The translations under genes were made by a program, and so were the position numbers. The notes below the pieces were generated by a model, which had not been told where the DNA came from, ran no database searches, and worked only from the letters and a program-made list of their open reading frames with translations. From Candidatus Liptonbacteria bacterium (GTDB lineage Bacteria; Patescibacteriota; Minisyncoccia; UBA6257; 2-01-FULL-56-20), in NCBI GenBank assembly GCA_016204335.1, contig JACQKU010000019.1:1-33351 (forward strand): a stretch of 33,351 nucleotides of DNA, in the 5' to 3' direction. This document shows positions 1-6,373 of this stretch, one piece after another (position 1 is the stretch's first letter; every line of letters starts with the position of its first letter).

Positions 1-104
1 CACGGCGGAATTCCCCCCACACTCCGTTCCCCATCAGTAGCTTTAGCGAAGGAAGGCCTTCCGCCGTGTTCTTGCGGGGACGGACGGAATTTTTGGCGGC
101 GGCA
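1..104. repeat. Left inverted-repeat arm of the R-M cassette, containing a 68-bp mini-element
   Basis: Bases 1-66 are the exact reverse complement of 4350-4415, and 67-104 continue ungapped with several mismatches to 4312-4349. Within the arm, 1-68 begins with CACGGCGGAA and ends with TTCCGCCGTG, a perfect 10-bp terminal inverted repeat, so it looks like a small palindromic element. It carries GTAGCTTTAGCGAAGGAAGG, close to the core GTAGCGTTTGCGAAGGAGGG of the hairpins at 28661, 31425 and 33292. The arm stops directly against the stop codon of the gene at 105. The window edge hides whether it extends further left. Confidence 0.9.
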
Positions 105-1499
105 TTATGGATAAACTATCCTAACTTTATATTTTTTCGTCTGTTCGAGTTTATTCTCGACAGCTTCTTCAATATCATAGAAAAGATAACTGTCATGTTC
201 TCTCATGTCATCATCAAAATTTGAATCGTCGCTCAAAATTGCGGTCGCTGGACCCCTCAAGTGGGCGGGAATTTCTCGGACAATCTCCTCAACTGGTTTT
301 TGGTCAAGATTGTAAATTTTTTTGAAACCATGTCCAAAAACCAGAAATTCCGCCCACTGATCGAGGGTAAAAGCCCGCGGCCCGTGCTCCAATACTTCCT
401 CTGATTTGGGTAATTCTATTTCACCTTTTTGTGTGTAGAGCAGGAAAACACCGACATACACTTCTTTATCCCAATATTTTCCAGTTCCCAGAAATTTACC
501 TTGTGCCAAATTCAGCTTTTGTAGAAATCTTATGGAGTACGCGGGCTTTTCATTGGCCATAACAGCCAGAACAGAAAATAAACTTCTATTTGCTGGCTGT
601 CTCCGGTTTCGTTCTTTTTCCAGAAAAGCAACCATTCCGTTTAGATCGTCTTCTTTCATGGAAAACAGCCGGCAGTGATATTTTTCGTCAAACTTTAACG
701 ACTGCAATATCGTTTTCATATAGTTATCGGTCGCTATGACATCGCAGTACGGCATATACACCGAAAGAAACTCAATGTCGTTATAATCACCCTCAACCCC
801 GCGCTTGCGTGCTTTGTCAGACAGACTTCTACTCCAAAGTTGGCAAAAAATATCAATGTTCGGTATTTGCGTAAATTCGCGCGAATCAATAAATTCCTCT
901 GTTTTACCAATAACAATGTTATGCTTCCTCAAAACCCAAGTATAATCGGTTCGTAAAAGCGTTTTGTAATGTTTTCTCGTTGCTTCTATTTCCGCTTGAT
1001 ATTGTTTCTTTTCATCTACTCCACTATCGCGAATTTTTTGCAACGCTTCGGCGGTTCCTTTATCCATGCTTCCAAGTCCAAAATCAGGGAAACAAACATC
1101 TATTTTGAAGTTTTCCATTCGTCTGTTTGGGTTTTCTCTAAATGCCGAACGCCACATTTCACGCTCGTCTTGTTTGATTTTGAGATAGGCAAGCAGAGCA
1201 TTAACAAATTGACTATTCTTTATTTCCCACGGTGGATTTAAGGAAGTTTGCCCTAAATATCCTTGATAGCTTTGTATTGCATCTTTCAGCGTGGGATTAC
1301 TTTCTGCCGCAGTTTCAATTGCATGAATCCACCCGTCGGGCGAGAGAAATTTTTCCTCGTCAACGCCAATTTTAATTGCGTCAAAAACTTTCTGCAAAAT
1401 CGGCTTCACGCGATTCTTCTTGTCTTCCAATGAAAGTTTAGAGATGTCGCTTATAAAATTCTGGTCGAGATAGATTATTGCTTTATCTTCTGGGTTCAT
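105..1499 (-). CDS. PIN-like domain protein, last gene of the R-M operon
   Basis: This 464-residue protein is not a family I can name with confidence. The N-terminus IIYLDQNFISDIS (D12) followed by YNDIEFL (N240, D241) and CDVIATDNYM (D253, D258) matches the spaced acidic pattern of PIN-like ribonuclease folds: first-strand Asp, then ND, then a late vT-D-x. About 220 mostly helical residues separate the first Asp from the rest, which is longer than in ordinary VapC toxins. The C-terminal 140 residues form a further region of unknown fold with an acidic stretch near 423-433 (DDSNFDDDM). No TM segment or signal peptide is visible. It starts 6 nt after the stop of the three-TM gene, so it is probably cotranscribed with the R-M genes. 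Nuclease activity is inference from the motif pattern. It has no small partner gene of the VapB kind. Confidence 0.72.
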   Translation of the reverse strand: MNPEDKAIIYLDQNFISDISKLSLEDKKNRVKPILQKVFDAIKIGVDEEKFLSPDGWIHAIETAAESNPTLKDAIQSYQGYLGQTSLNPPWEIKNSQFVNALLAYLKIKQDEREMWRSAFRENPNRRMENFKIDVCFPDFGLGSMDKGTAEALQKIRDSGVDEKKQYQAEIEATRKHYKTLLRTDYTWVLRKHNIVIGKTEEFIDSREFTQIPNIDIFCQLWSRSLSDKARKRGVEGDYNDIEFLSVYMPYCDVIATDNYMKTILQSLKFDEKYHCRLFSMKEDDLNGMVAFLEKERNRRQPANRSLFSVLAVMANEKPAYSIRFLQKLNLAQGKFLGTGKYWDKEVYVGVFLLYTQKGEIELPKSEEVLEHGPRAFTLDQWAEFLVFGHGFKKIYNLDQKPVEEIVREIPAHLRGPATAILSDDSNFDDDMREHDSYLFYDIEEAVENKLEQTKKYKVRIVYP

Positions 1500-1505
1500 T
1501 TTGAT

Positions 1506-2102
1506 TTATGGACAGAAAAGTAAAAAAGAGAGTAGCAAACTTATACCACCTATGGCGAATAAAAACATCAGCAGAGAAAGTGGCTCCCATTCCTTCTTTT
1601 TTACTTCTTTGTCTTGATAATTTTCCAATAATTCGTTGTTCTTCTTCATTAACTGGCCCAACAATGGCTGGGGGATTTTTATTGCTTCTCCTTTTTCAGT
1701 TGCAGATAGTGCCTTGTCGTATACTTTCTTAAAAACCTCAAATCTATTTTTGAAAATTTTCTTAACACGTTCAACTTCCGCGTTTGTGCCTTTGAAATTA
1801 GATTTATAAATTTTTTGCGTCCAAAACAGCCCAATAAAAATTGAAACAAACAAAAGCGACTCTCCCGTAAAAAACAATACATCGCTTTTTACATAACCAA
1901 GGCCAGTGAATCCAAAACCCGCCACTACGCCTATAACTTGTATCAGTTGAGTGGTAGAGTTGAGTATTTTGTATAACAGAGTTTTTTGGTCCTCACCATG
2001 AGCAGCCAAAATCTCACTTTCTAACTTAAAGTATTTTGATCCTTGGCTTTCATAAAACTCATCCCACTCCTCCGTAGATAATTGTATTTCTTCTTCGTTC
2101 AT
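1506..2102 (-). CDS. Three-TM protein of unknown function in the R-M operon
   Basis: This 198-residue protein has a charged, Glu-rich N-terminus (1-48), then hydrophobic segments at about 53-71 (LIQVIGVVAGFGFTGLGYV), 74-97 and 175-197 near the C-terminus. A charged helical stretch (about 100-172) lies between TM2 and TM3. The start ATG overlaps the methyltransferase stop by 4 nt, and the PIN-like gene follows 6 nt after its stop, so translational coupling on both sides is likely. The layout of a TM pair plus a cytosolic helical part is reminiscent of small membrane effectors in anti-phage systems such as SLATT-type proteins. That is only an architectural similarity and I see no diagnostic motif. 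Confidence 0.7.
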   Translation of the reverse strand: MNEEEIQLSTEEWDEFYESQGSKYFKLESEILAAHGEDQKTLLYKILNSTTQLIQVIGVVAGFGFTGLGYVKSDVLFFTGESLLFVSIFIGLFWTQKIYKSNFKGTNAEVERVKKIFKNRFEVFKKVYDKALSATEKGEAIKIPQPLLGQLMKKNNELLENYQDKEVKKKEWEPLSLLMFLFAIGGISLLLSFLLFCP

Positions 2103-3220
2103 AGTTTTTCTGACACAAGAAATTCATACTCAACTTTTGAGAATAAACTACTTGGCAAATCATTCAACCTTTTTTGAACGACCTTAATCGCAGGCTCTGA
2201 CTTATCAATTCCAATCCAGTTGCGATTGAGCGATTGTGCCGCGACAAGTGTTGTCCCGGAACCAGCGAAACAATCAAGAACTAAATCTCCCTCGTTTGAG
2301 GACGCTTCAACGATAAACTTTAATAAATCCAAACTTTTCTCTGTTGGGTATTGCGGATATTGAGAGTCCTTGAACTCCCAAATATCTTGCATTTTCTTTC
2401 CGTCTCTTTCGTCAAGAAAGATTTTTTTGCGCGGAACGCCGTTTGCCGACCATTCAATCAATCCTTGATTGTCCCATTCTTCCAAAATCGCCGGATCGGT
2501 TCGCCAATGGCGACCTTTCGGCGGCTTCATTCCTTTCCATTCTTTGCTTGTATTTCCGTTAGAAGTTTCCCCGGGCGCGTGAAGTGGGATTGTTGTATAT
2601 TGTCGTCCGCTCTTATCCAACTTCTTAAATAGACGCTCCTTATCTTCTTCCGAGAAAGGAACGCGCGGGTTATTCCAAATCGGGCTTTCCGCTTTTGAAT
2701 AAAACAGTATTAAATCTTTTATGTTGCCGTATGCTTTACGATGAAAATTTTTTGGATTGCACTTTATACGAGTAATGTCATTTCGGAACATATCACGACC
2801 AAACACCTCGTCCATTATGAGTTTTACATAGTGTCCGATTTTGTAATCAATATGGAGATAAATTGACCCGCGCTCCGATAAAAGTTCGCGCAAAAAAATC
2901 AATCTCTCGCGCAAAAACTCTAAAAAATCTGCCCCAATAAGAGTGTCGCTGTAAGCGATAGCGTCTCCGTTGCTACTACTGATTGTGTTTGCGCGATCAT
3001 CGCTGATTTTGAAGTGTCCGTTTGTAGCGAATGGCGGGTCAATATAAATCAAATCAACCTTGCCTGAATAATCATCAAGAAGGGTTTTGAGAGTAGAAAG
3101 ATTATCAGCATGAATGAGCTTATTTCTCGCCCCCTTGCCTGATATAGTTTTTAGTTCAACTCTCGAAGTTTTTTCGAGAATATCTTTCTCGTGTTTTTTA
3201 TTGTCATAAGTAATAAACAT
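2099..3220 (-). CDS. Type II DNA methyltransferase (N6-adenine/N4-cytosine, beta order)
   Basis: This 373-residue protein is the modification partner of the adjacent nuclease. It would methylate an exocyclic amino group in the recognition site using S-adenosylmethionine. The catalytic motif IV is DPPF (61-64, within VDLIYIDPPF), and the AdoMet-binding motif I is FAGSGTT near the C-terminus (318-324, within VLDCFAGSGTT). Motif IV before motif I with a long target-recognition region between them is the beta arrangement; DPPF favours adenine-N6 but does not exclude cytosine-N4. It begins 5 nt after the nuclease stop and overlaps the next gene by 4 nt. The sequence specificity cannot be read from the protein. 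Confidence 0.93.
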   Translation of the reverse strand: MFITYDNKKHEKDILEKTSRVELKTISGKGARNKLIHADNLSTLKTLLDDYSGKVDLIYIDPPFATNGHFKISDDRANTISSSNGDAIAYSDTLIGADFLEFLRERLIFLRELLSERGSIYLHIDYKIGHYVKLIMDEVFGRDMFRNDITRIKCNPKNFHRKAYGNIKDLILFYSKAESPIWNNPRVPFSEEDKERLFKKLDKSGRQYTTIPLHAPGETSNGNTSKEWKGMKPPKGRHWRTDPAILEEWDNQGLIEWSANGVPRKKIFLDERDGKKMQDIWEFKDSQYPQYPTEKSLDLLKFIVEASSNEGDLVLDCFAGSGTTLVAAQSLNRNWIGIDKSEPAIKVVQKRLNDLPSSLFSKVEYEFLVSEKL

Positions 3221-3225
3221 AGACG

Positions 3226-4017
3226 CTATAATTGATACAGGAACTCACGCAAAACAAGCGCGCTCATTATATTTTCCTCTTTGAGCTTTCCAGTTATATC
3301 TTTATACATTTTGTTTTTGCCCTTGATGTAGAGGACGCCATCAAGAATCGCCACCTTAATCGCCTTAACATTTTTGGCTTTTATTGTGGCGATAGCGTCA
3401 TTAAATTGAGCGTTTTGGTGTCCGCCAAAATCGGTCAAAAACTTTGCTTCACCGATAACGTATTTTCCGTTGAAGCGACCGATAAAATCCAAACCTTTAT
3501 TATGTCTGTAATTCAGATGTTCGCGAGCAAATTTCATCATTTCCGCATCACTGGCATCTAAGATAGCGTTTCCTTTTGCTTTCAAAAATTCGCCGAGTTT
3601 TACTGGTTGTATGCCTAACGCTTTCTTGTTGAGCCAGCGTTTGAAAAGCGGGCCGATTTGACGATTTGTTTCTTTTGGTTCAGAACAACGGGCAAAAATT
3701 TTATCAAGCCCCATTTCATACAAGCGTCCAGAAAGTCGAGCAGAAGTTGCCGGATTTCTCTCTAACGCGGTCTTGTCTCGTTTCAGATAGGCAACATAAG
3801 AATCTTTAATCGGAAACAAATCTAGTTTCAAAAGATTTTTCATAAGCGTAACATTGTCCCGCTTTTCAAACGCTTTTTCTACATCTTTCCAAAGTTCTCC
3901 GTTGGGTTCGCGTATTCCTTCCGGAATTGTTGGATACACTTGAAATAAATCATCCAAATAACTTTTTTGGCTTGCGTAATCAATACTTAATTGTGTCCAA
4001 GGATTTATGTTTTTCAT
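3226..4017 (-). CDS. Type II restriction endonuclease, PD-(D/E)XK fold
   Basis: This 263-residue protein is the likely cleavage partner of the methyltransferase. A PD-(D/E)XK-type active site is visible as GLDFIGRFNGKYVIGEAK: D177, E190 and K192, with 12 residues between D and EAK. The first 140 residues are mostly helical with a basic C-terminal half (KRWLNKKALG), consistent with a DNA-recognition part. The gene lies between the controller (5 nt upstream) and the methyltransferase (5 nt downstream), the usual place for a controlled type II endonuclease. I cannot assign the family or recognition site. Confidence 0.85.
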   Translation of the reverse strand: MKNINPWTQLSIDYASQKSYLDDLFQVYPTIPEGIREPNGELWKDVEKAFEKRDNVTLMKNLLKLDLFPIKDSYVAYLKRDKTALERNPATSARLSGRLYEMGLDKIFARCSEPKETNRQIGPLFKRWLNKKALGIQPVKLGEFLKAKGNAILDASDAEMMKFAREHLNYRHNKGLDFIGRFNGKYVIGEAKFLTDFGGHQNAQFNDAIATIKAKNVKAIKVAILDGVLYIKGKNKMYKDITGKLKEENIMSALVLREFLYQL

Positions 4018-4022
4018 AAAAT

Positions 4023-4235
4023 TTATTTAATCAAATCATCAATACTTATTCCTAATCCCTCGGCGATTTTAGTCACTGTTTGGATTGATGGTTTTGTTAT
4101 CACATTTGATTCAATCTTGGTCAGTGTTGTGTAGGGAATATCACACTTTCTCGCGAGCGCGTCTTGCGTCAATCCCTGCTTGTTTCGGAGGACTTTTATT
4201 TTATCCCCAATTTGTTTATTGTTCTTGCTTTCCAT
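4023..4235 (-). CDS. XRE-family HTH controller (C) protein
   Basis: This 70-residue protein is essentially one Cro/C1-type helix-turn-helix: IGDKIKVLRNKQGLTQDAL covers helices 1-2, followed by ARKCDIPYTTLTKIES and the typical end IAEGLGISIDDLIK. Size, fold and position as first gene of the operon fit the C proteins of type II systems, which autoregulate and delay endonuclease expression after entry into a new host. The nuclease starts 5 nt downstream. The promoter-like TATACT lies only 8 nt before the ATG, which predicts a leaderless transcript, as reported for several known C genes. Confidence 0.88.
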   Translation of the reverse strand: MESKNNKQIGDKIKVLRNKQGLTQDALARKCDIPYTTLTKIESNVITKPSIQTVTKIAEGLGISIDDLIK

Positions 4236-4272
4236 AGTATGATAGTATAAGTATGAGCGTTGAACCTAACCC
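4236..4272 (-). promoter_or_regulatory. Probable leaderless promoter and operator of the controller gene
   Basis: On the minus strand TATACT (complement of 4244-4249) is followed by 8 nt and then the ATG of the controller, so transcription would begin at or next to the start codon. The same stretch holds a CATACT, TATACT, CATACT series overlapping the -10 and start region, a plausible binding site for the encoded HTH protein. No good -35 is present, as expected for a promoter dependent on an activator. Confidence 0.5.
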
Positions 4273-4311
4273 TCACAACTATACTAACATGAATTTTATT
4301 TTTTCTCAATT

Positions 4312-4415
4312 TGCCGCCGCCAAAAATCCCGTCCGTCCAAGCGAGGGTGCGGCGGAAGGCCTTCCTTCGCTAAAGCTACTGATGGGGAACGGAGTGTGGG
4401 GGGAATTCCGCCGTG
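4312..4415. repeat. Right inverted-repeat arm of the R-M cassette
   Basis: Bases 4350-4415 are the exact reverse complement of 1-66, and 4312-4349 match 67-104 with several mismatches and no gap. The 68-bp mini-element of the left arm is here at 4348-4415, with two changes at its inner end. Most of the roughly 300-bp gap between the controller and the GIY-YIG gene is made of this arm and the next hairpin; I see no gene in it. Confidence 0.9.
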
Positions 4416-4434
4416 CCCGAGCGTTCCGCCGGAG

Positions 4435-4464
4435 CGCCTGCCCGCCGAAGCCTCGGCGCAGGCG
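4435..4464. repeat. G+C-rich palindromic repeat
   Basis: The arms CGCCTGC (4435-4441) and GCAGGCG (4458-4464) pair, and inside them GCCGA pairs with TCGGC around a 4-nt loop. The piece CTGCCCGCCG is shared with the hairpin cores at 28661, 31425 and 33292, and CCCGCCGAAGCC is shared with the repeat-like insert in proS near 24007. Confidence 0.75.
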
Positions 4465-4542
4465 GGAAGCGGAGGCGGTCAGTCGTCGGGATTCGTTTGG
4501 TAAAAAGTTCGGATTTTGTTCAGGAGGGACAGCGCCGACTCT

Positions 4543-4782
4543 TTATTTTTTAATTAAATTAAGTTTCTTTTCTCGGCGCCAACCTTTGATTTGAGTTTCC
4601 CGTTTTAACGCACCACTTTTGGTCTCAAATTGTTCTGTATAAATAACCTTTTCGACTTTATGTGATGCAGTATAATGGCCGCCAATTTTGCTTCTATGTT
4701 CCAAAAATCTTCGTTCGAGATTATTTGTAATCCCAGTATATAAACTACCATCCTCGCATTTGATTATGTAAACGTAATACAT
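4543..4782 (-). CDS. Small GIY-YIG domain protein
   Basis: This is a stand-alone GIY-YIG nuclease-like domain of 79 residues. The motif pair is YVYIIK and YTGITNN, followed by LERRFLEH with the family's conserved Arg region and a basic C-terminus (LKRETQIKGWRREKKLNLI). Proteins of this size are common in bacteria and their cellular role is mostly unknown. I chose the ATG at 4782, which gives the canonical MYYVYIIK start. The longer frame to 4821 adds 13 residues derived from the repeat lying between this gene and the tRNA. The stop lies in an AT-rich run. Confidence 0.85.
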   Translation of the reverse strand: MYYVYIIKCEDGSLYTGITNNLERRFLEHRSKIGGHYTASHKVEKVIYTEQFETKSGALKRETQIKGWRREKKLNLIKK

Positions 4783-4813
4783 ATGTCGAGTGGTCCTTCG
4801 GCGCGGCTCAGGA

Positions 4814-4896
4814 CACTTCACCTCGCTTCGATTTTAAGGGCTTGCACTGAGCGAGCCTTCGACTTGGCTCAGGCCAAGGCGAAGCGAGTCGAAGTG
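4814..4896. repeat. Imperfect inverted repeat between the GIY-YIG gene and tRNA-Gln
   Basis: The left arm at 4814-4830 and right arm at 4880-4896 pair at 15 of 17 positions. The interior carries CTTCGACTTGGCTCAGG, a member of the same 'TTCGAC..GGCTCAGG' repeat group seen inside the genes at 18176 and 26639. The right arm ends exactly next to the tRNA 3' end, so it could also act as the tRNA terminator. Confidence 0.65.
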
Positions 4897-4967
4897 CTGC
4901 GGGACAGGGAGTCGAACCCCAATTTTTTGGTTCAGAGCCAAACGGCCTACCATTAGCCGATCCCGCA
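4897..4967 (-). tRNA. trnQ: tRNA-Gln (anticodon CUG)
   Basis: Read on the minus strand, the 7-bp acceptor TGCGGGA pairs with TCCCGCA. The anticodon stem TTTGG/CCAAA encloses the loop CTCTGAA, giving anticodon CUG, which reads CAG (Gln). The T arm contains GGTTCGACTCC. A U at position 1 is usual for tRNA-Gln. The CCA end is not encoded (CAC follows the discriminator G). A TTTAAT box about 8 nt upstream could be its -10. Confidence 0.92.
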
Positions 4968-4990
4968 TTCCTTTTATTAAAGGCACTTTA

Positions 4991-4999
4991 TGATATAAT
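4991..4999 (+). promoter_or_regulatory. Extended -10 promoter upstream of the pilus operon
   Basis: TGATATAAT at 4991-4999 is a perfect extended -10 (TG-N-TATAAT). It points toward pilB, whose start lies 135 nt downstream. Six nt after the box is an ATG (5006) opening a 14-codon reading frame. No convincing -35 is seen, which an extended -10 can do without. Confidence 0.55.
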
Positions 5000-5005
5000 G
5001 AATCT

Positions 5006-5050
5006 ATGCCAGGCAGTGAAAACTCGATTTCACCGCGCTTGGACATTTAA
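5006..5050 (+). CDS. Possible 14-codon leaderless leader peptide
   Basis: An ATG six nt after the extended -10 opens MPGSENSISPRLDI followed by TAA. It resembles nothing I know. Its interest is its position between the promoter and pilB, leaving about 84 nt before the pilB start. It may be chance; the frame is short and has no start-selecting evidence beyond the promoter spacing. Confidence 0.25.
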   Translation: MPGSENSISPRLDI

Positions 5051-5134
5051 TCATAGTTACCATTTCACTTCAATACTCAAGGTAATAGTCGACCTTGCAG
5101 TAATTAAAAAATTATCGAGTTTCTACTACCCGGT

Positions 5135-6373
5135 ATGCGCGATATCAAATCTCTTACAGCCGCGCTCGAAGAGCTGGCTGCGAAACCGCTTGAATCGGTT
5201 TCGGTCATCGACTTTATGGACCTCGTCATAGAGCTTGCTTATGTGACCAAGGCGTCCGATATCCATCTTGAACCGGGAGACAATGCCGTGAGAATGCGTT
5301 TCCGAACGGACGGGCTTCTTCGGGACATCCTCGATAAAAAACTTATTTCCCGCGCGCTCCACCAGGAAGTTATCAGCCGCATCAAAGTGATGTCGGGACT
5401 CCGCACCGACGAACATTTCCTGCCGCAGGACGGGCGGCTCCGCGTGCGCCTGAAAGAAGCCGGCGAAATCGACGTCCGCGTATCCATTATGCCCACATAC
5501 CACGGCGAGAACGCCATAATGCGGGTGCTGGCAGAGACGCAAAACTTCGGGCTCAAGGATTTGGGTTATGTCGCCGAGGACCTTGAGAAGGTTATGAAGG
5601 CGATTCGAAAACCCTACGGGATGATTTTGGCGAACGGCCCAACCGGCTCCGGCAAAACCACGACGCTCTATACGATTTTGAAAGAATTGCACAAGCCCGA
5701 AATTTCCATCGTCACCATAGAAGACCCCATCGAGTATTCGCTTGAAGGAACGACGCAAATCCAGGTGGATATGCAGACGGGACTCACTTTCGCGAACGGA
5801 TTGCGCTCGATTCTCCGGCAGGACCCCAATATCATTATGGTCGGCGAAATTCGCGACTCGGACACGGCAAGCATCGCCGTGAACGCGGCGCTCACCGGCC
5901 ACTTGGTGCTTTCGACTCTTCACACAAACGACGCCGCGACCACGTTTCCCCGCCTCATCGATATGGGCGTGCCGCCGTTTCTGGTCGCCTCAACGGTGAA
6001 TATCGCGATGGGCCAGCGCCTTGTGCGGAAATTGTGCCAGAAATGCAAAAAGGAACGGACTCTCACCGACAAAGAACTTAAAAGTTTGCTCGAAATCGCG
6101 CCGAAGCAGACAACCATAAAAACCAAAGTATTTTTTTCCCCGAGCGGTTGCGACGCGTGCGGAGGAACCGGATTTGAAAGCCGCATCGGCATTCGCGAAG
6201 TGCTTGAAGTAAGCGATGAAATCCGCCAACTCATCGTTTCGAGGGCAAGCGCCCAGGACATCAAAGTTGCGGCGGTGCGGGGCGGCATGCTCACTATGTT
6301 TGCCGATGGAATGCAAAAAGCCGCTCAAGGTCTGACTACCATCGAGGAAATTCTCCGCATCATTCATGAATGA
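5135..6373 (+). CDS. pilB: Type IV pilus assembly ATPase (PilB/GspE family), short form
   Basis: This 412-residue protein is the cytosolic hexameric ATPase that powers pilin polymerisation. Visible motifs are ASDIHLEP (40-47, start of the N2 domain), Walker A GPTGSGKTT (168-176), Asp box IEDPIEY (195-201), Walker B RQDPNIIMVGEIRD (228-241), and His box GHLVLSTLHTND (255-266). A zinc site uses C301, C304, C339 and C342, which separates PilB from PilT retraction ATPases. Usual PilB proteins run near 560 residues, so the N-terminal regulatory (MshEN-type) domain is absent. No Shine-Dalgarno is visible before the ATG. The 3' end overlaps pilC by 8 nt. Confidence 0.95.
   Translation: MRDIKSLTAALEELAAKPLESVSVIDFMDLVIELAYVTKASDIHLEPGDNAVRMRFRTDGLLRDILDKKLISRALHQEVISRIKVMSGLRTDEHFLPQDGRLRVRLKEAGEIDVRVSIMPTYHGENAIMRVLAETQNFGLKDLGYVAEDLEKVMKAIRKPYGMILANGPTGSGKTTTLYTILKELHKPEISIVTIEDPIEYSLEGTTQIQVDMQTGLTFANGLRSILRQDPNIIMVGEIRDSDTASIAVNAALTGHLVLSTLHTNDAATTFPRLIDMGVPPFLVASTVNIAMGQRLVRKLCQKCKKERTLTDKELKSLLEIAPKQTTIKTKVFFSPSGCDACGGTGFESRIGIREVLEVSDEIRQLIVSRASAQDIKVAAVRGGMLTMFADGMQKAAQGLTTIEEILRIIHE

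Noticed and set aside
105-1499. PIN-like protein as a VapC toxin of a toxin-antitoxin pair
   Set aside because: It is over three times the length of VapC, and the adjacent gene is a three-TM protein rather than a small DNA-binding antitoxin.
4253-4594. 113-residue plus-strand frame through the repeat region
   Set aside because: It reads through the inverted-repeat arm and hairpin and ends inside the GIY-YIG gene; the peptide is repeat translation.
4834-5046. 70-residue minus-strand frame
   Set aside because: It runs over the tRNA-Gln gene and the adjoining repeat, so it is not a protein gene.
4416-5134. tRNA-Gln as the integration site of the R-M cassette
   Set aside because: No partial copy of the tRNA 3' end is found near the other end of the cassette, no integrase is present, and the inverted-repeat arm ends about 480 bp away.
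5126-5923. 265-residue open frame on the minus strand
   Set aside because: It mirrors pilB and has no recognisable domain; G+C-rich genes often leave such antisense frames open.
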